Origin: Dreissena polymorpha
Lineage: Eukaryota; Mollusca; Bivalvia; Myida; Dreissenidae
NCBI RefSeq assembly: GCF_020536995.1
Contig: NC_068357.1
Location: forward strand, 58,196,276 to 58,260,275
DNA: 64,000 nt
Direction of reading: 5' to 3'
Under the pieces are notes generated by a model. It did no database searches and was not told the origin of the DNA. It was given only the letters and a program-made list of their open reading frames with translations. Made by a program: the position numbers and the translations under genes. How positions within the stretch are numbered: position 1 is the stretch's first letter; each line of letters starts with the position of its first letter. This document shows positions 62,056-64,000 of the stretch, piece after piece.

Positions 62056-63740
62056 TTAAATGTTTGATTTCACTCTACATCCGTTTTTAATTTCATGTTC
62101 AATAAAGTAAAGAGAACAGTCAGCTTTAAGTTCACGAGTCGTAATACCACCCAGTTGAATGCTTGGCTAAACTATAAATATCCTAAGTCTGCCCTCGTTT
62201 GTATGTAATCAAAGGAATGAACAACCGATGTAATGTTCAGAGAACAACGGAGCATGTTGTAACATTTTGTTTGAAGCGATAAATATTTAGTGTAACCCAG
62301 TTTTTTAGCATGAGAGTATGCACATAAATAACATATCTTTCTAGCACATTTCTTGTCTGATCGATGGTTATTCAAACACTTAAACGCTTCACGCATCTCA
62401 TGTTTTACTTGTTGGTTTTATGTAAGACTGCAGACTCAATTAATTCTACATCATGATCCCGTGTTACGTAAGTTAAAGGTGCCCTGCGTAAATATATCTA
62501 TGTTGAACTAATAACAATTTAGTGCAGGTGCAGTTCAACATTCATTCGTTTGAAGTCACTTAAAGTTGAAGCACACAAAAACGCTAAGAATATATGATTA
62601 TAGTATTAATGCAAAGACAATAGTTCAGATGTTTGTATGACAGGTCTGTTTCATAGTAAGCCTGTAATATACTATACAAAACTTAATGTGATTTAATCAA
62701 TAATTATGTCAGCGTAGACCGAGCCTGTTTTCAAACCACCATCAACTTATTTGTTTCATGAAAAACGCGCATCGTGTGAAAGATATTGTTTGCAACCAGC
62801 CTCGAGTAAATATTAATGCGCGATCACATTTTACTCTACAAATAATTTCAAATAAGCACTCGACGTGCTAACTGACATTTCCTTGTGAAAGATAGAGGCA
62901 CGTCTTAAAATGTTCAAATCGCTATTGTTTGTTTCACTTATATAACATTTTCTTTCTTGACGCATTAAATATGTAGTCAAATGAAAGCGCATTTCCATTT
63001 AAAATATAGTTATATTTGAATATAATTTTATTATTGAATATCATAATTTTCGTATTTTATGTAAAGATACGTCTCAATAAAAAAGAAAAAAACATTTTGT
63101 ATGTATGTATATATGTATAAATAAAGATTTTCCAAATTAGAAAAAAACTGTAAATCGCTAGTTTTATAATCGATACCGATATTCGAATGTAAATTATATT
63201 CATCCTGAAGGCGTTTGTTTATATATTCTAAAGATTGATGGTGTATTTTCAAACTCGGCGGCCGACGATGGATTTTATTTGGTTTGGACTAAATTTGACT
63301 TAATTTTAAATTAGCGTCAGGCATTTTTCAGGAATACCTACAAAAAAATATAAATGATTTTTTTTTTATCTGAAGATTATTTGTCCTTATTAAAAGAAAT
63401 ATTTATAGTTTCATAAACAAAAACATCTAAAGTCACACATATGAATTCGAGGTTTATTTTCCGATGGGTGTAGCAGCCGATCTTGTTATTAAGGTTTATT
63501 ATATGTTTTTTATTAGGTTAGTGTATTGTTTTGTATACAACATCAATACTAGATGTCTTAATGTGTTTTATCAATCCCAATAGTTGTATCATAAGAAAGT
63601 GATTATTGTCGGTATGATCTGTTCATTTGTATTGAATGTCCCTACATATAACTGTACCATACCATTTCGACTTGTGTATGTATATTTACTAATTGCTGTT
63701 CACTGCACTTGTATGGTTTTATAATCAGACACTCAATGAA
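62056..63740. other. No gene seen
   Basis: AT-rich. No gene, RNA or clear repeat is recognised. Confidence 0.5.
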
Positions 63741-63744
63741 GATG

Positions 63745-64000
63745 AATACTAATATACAAGTGCCCTAACTCAACTGCTTCACGAGGCTAGAACACATAAC
63801 AAGAACCTGACTGTTGTGTGACTAGACCTCGTCAACGCCTTTTGCTCCATCCCCCACCAGCTAATCCAAGAAGCACTTCAGCATTACCGTGTACCAGAGC
63901 ATGCTAGAAGCCTCATACGAAACAACTACAGCAATATCCACCTTATGTTCTCATTCCAGAGCTGGAATGACATCGTGGATATCTCTAGAAAAGGGTATTG
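63745..64000 (+). mobile_element. LINE reverse-transcriptase fragment running off the window
   Basis: Reads as the part of a non-LTR reverse transcriptase around the first catalytic aspartate: LDLVNAFCSIPHQLIQEALQ, where LDLxxAFxSIPH is a family hallmark. An in-frame TGA (63,819-63,821) replaces the tryptophan codon usual just before LDL. It continues past base 64,000. Confidence 0.8.

Overview
The window is invertebrate nuclear DNA, most likely from a bivalve mollusc and plausibly a dreissenid mussel. The grounds are spliced genes with GT-AG introns, AT-rich spacers, many short inverted-repeat elements, 'pearl'-type tandem-core repeats, and at least five copies of one inverted-repeat element (ends TGAGCC...GGCTCA around GATTAGCCTGTGC) that I associate with Dreissena from memory. 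The genus is inference; the eukaryotic mollusc-like character is visible.

Layout. 1-8.9 kb: a broken Ty3/gypsy integrase fossil, a 5'-truncated LINE, and about 5 kb with no recognisable gene. 8.95-23.8 kb: a 14,853-bp DNA element with about 575-bp terminal inverted repeats and a perfect 5-bp target duplication (GATTT). It carries a 1,436-residue protein with a YqaJ/lambda-exonuclease-type nuclease domain (3 coding exons, +) and a convergent 139-residue C2H2 zinc-finger gene (2 coding exons, -). Both genes look intact. Each appears to start from a promoter and non-coding first exon inside the mirrored arms, which also carry repeated copies of a GCAAACGCAGGTTG-like motif. Smaller elements are nested inside. 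24-34 kb: several small inverted-repeat elements, a decayed Harbinger transposase, and otherwise empty DNA.

34.97-46.52 kb (-): a complete 8-exon gene for a thiopurine S-methyltransferase (TPMT)-like protein of 264 residues. I reconstructed it exon by exon from motifs and splice sites; all phases agree. Three of its seven introns hold tandem arrays whose unit contains the end of the upstream exon plus its 5' splice site, and a fourth intron has an array starting about 12-15 bp after its donor. I know of no description of this pattern.

46.83-55.90 kb: a 9,073-bp element with about 480-500-bp inverted ends, inserted into a copy of the dreissenid-type element (6-bp duplication CGTCCC). It lies about 310 bp upstream of the TPMT-like start codon and is filled with older repeats and a decayed Harbinger fragment. 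55.9-64 kb: mostly empty, with two copies of a TTAA-flanked element holding a tRNA-like segment, and a LINE reverse-transcriptase fragment running off the right edge.

The two strongest leads are the 14.85-kb nuclease/zinc-finger element and the splice-donor-anchored arrays of the TPMT-like gene. Everything was read by eye; no search was run.
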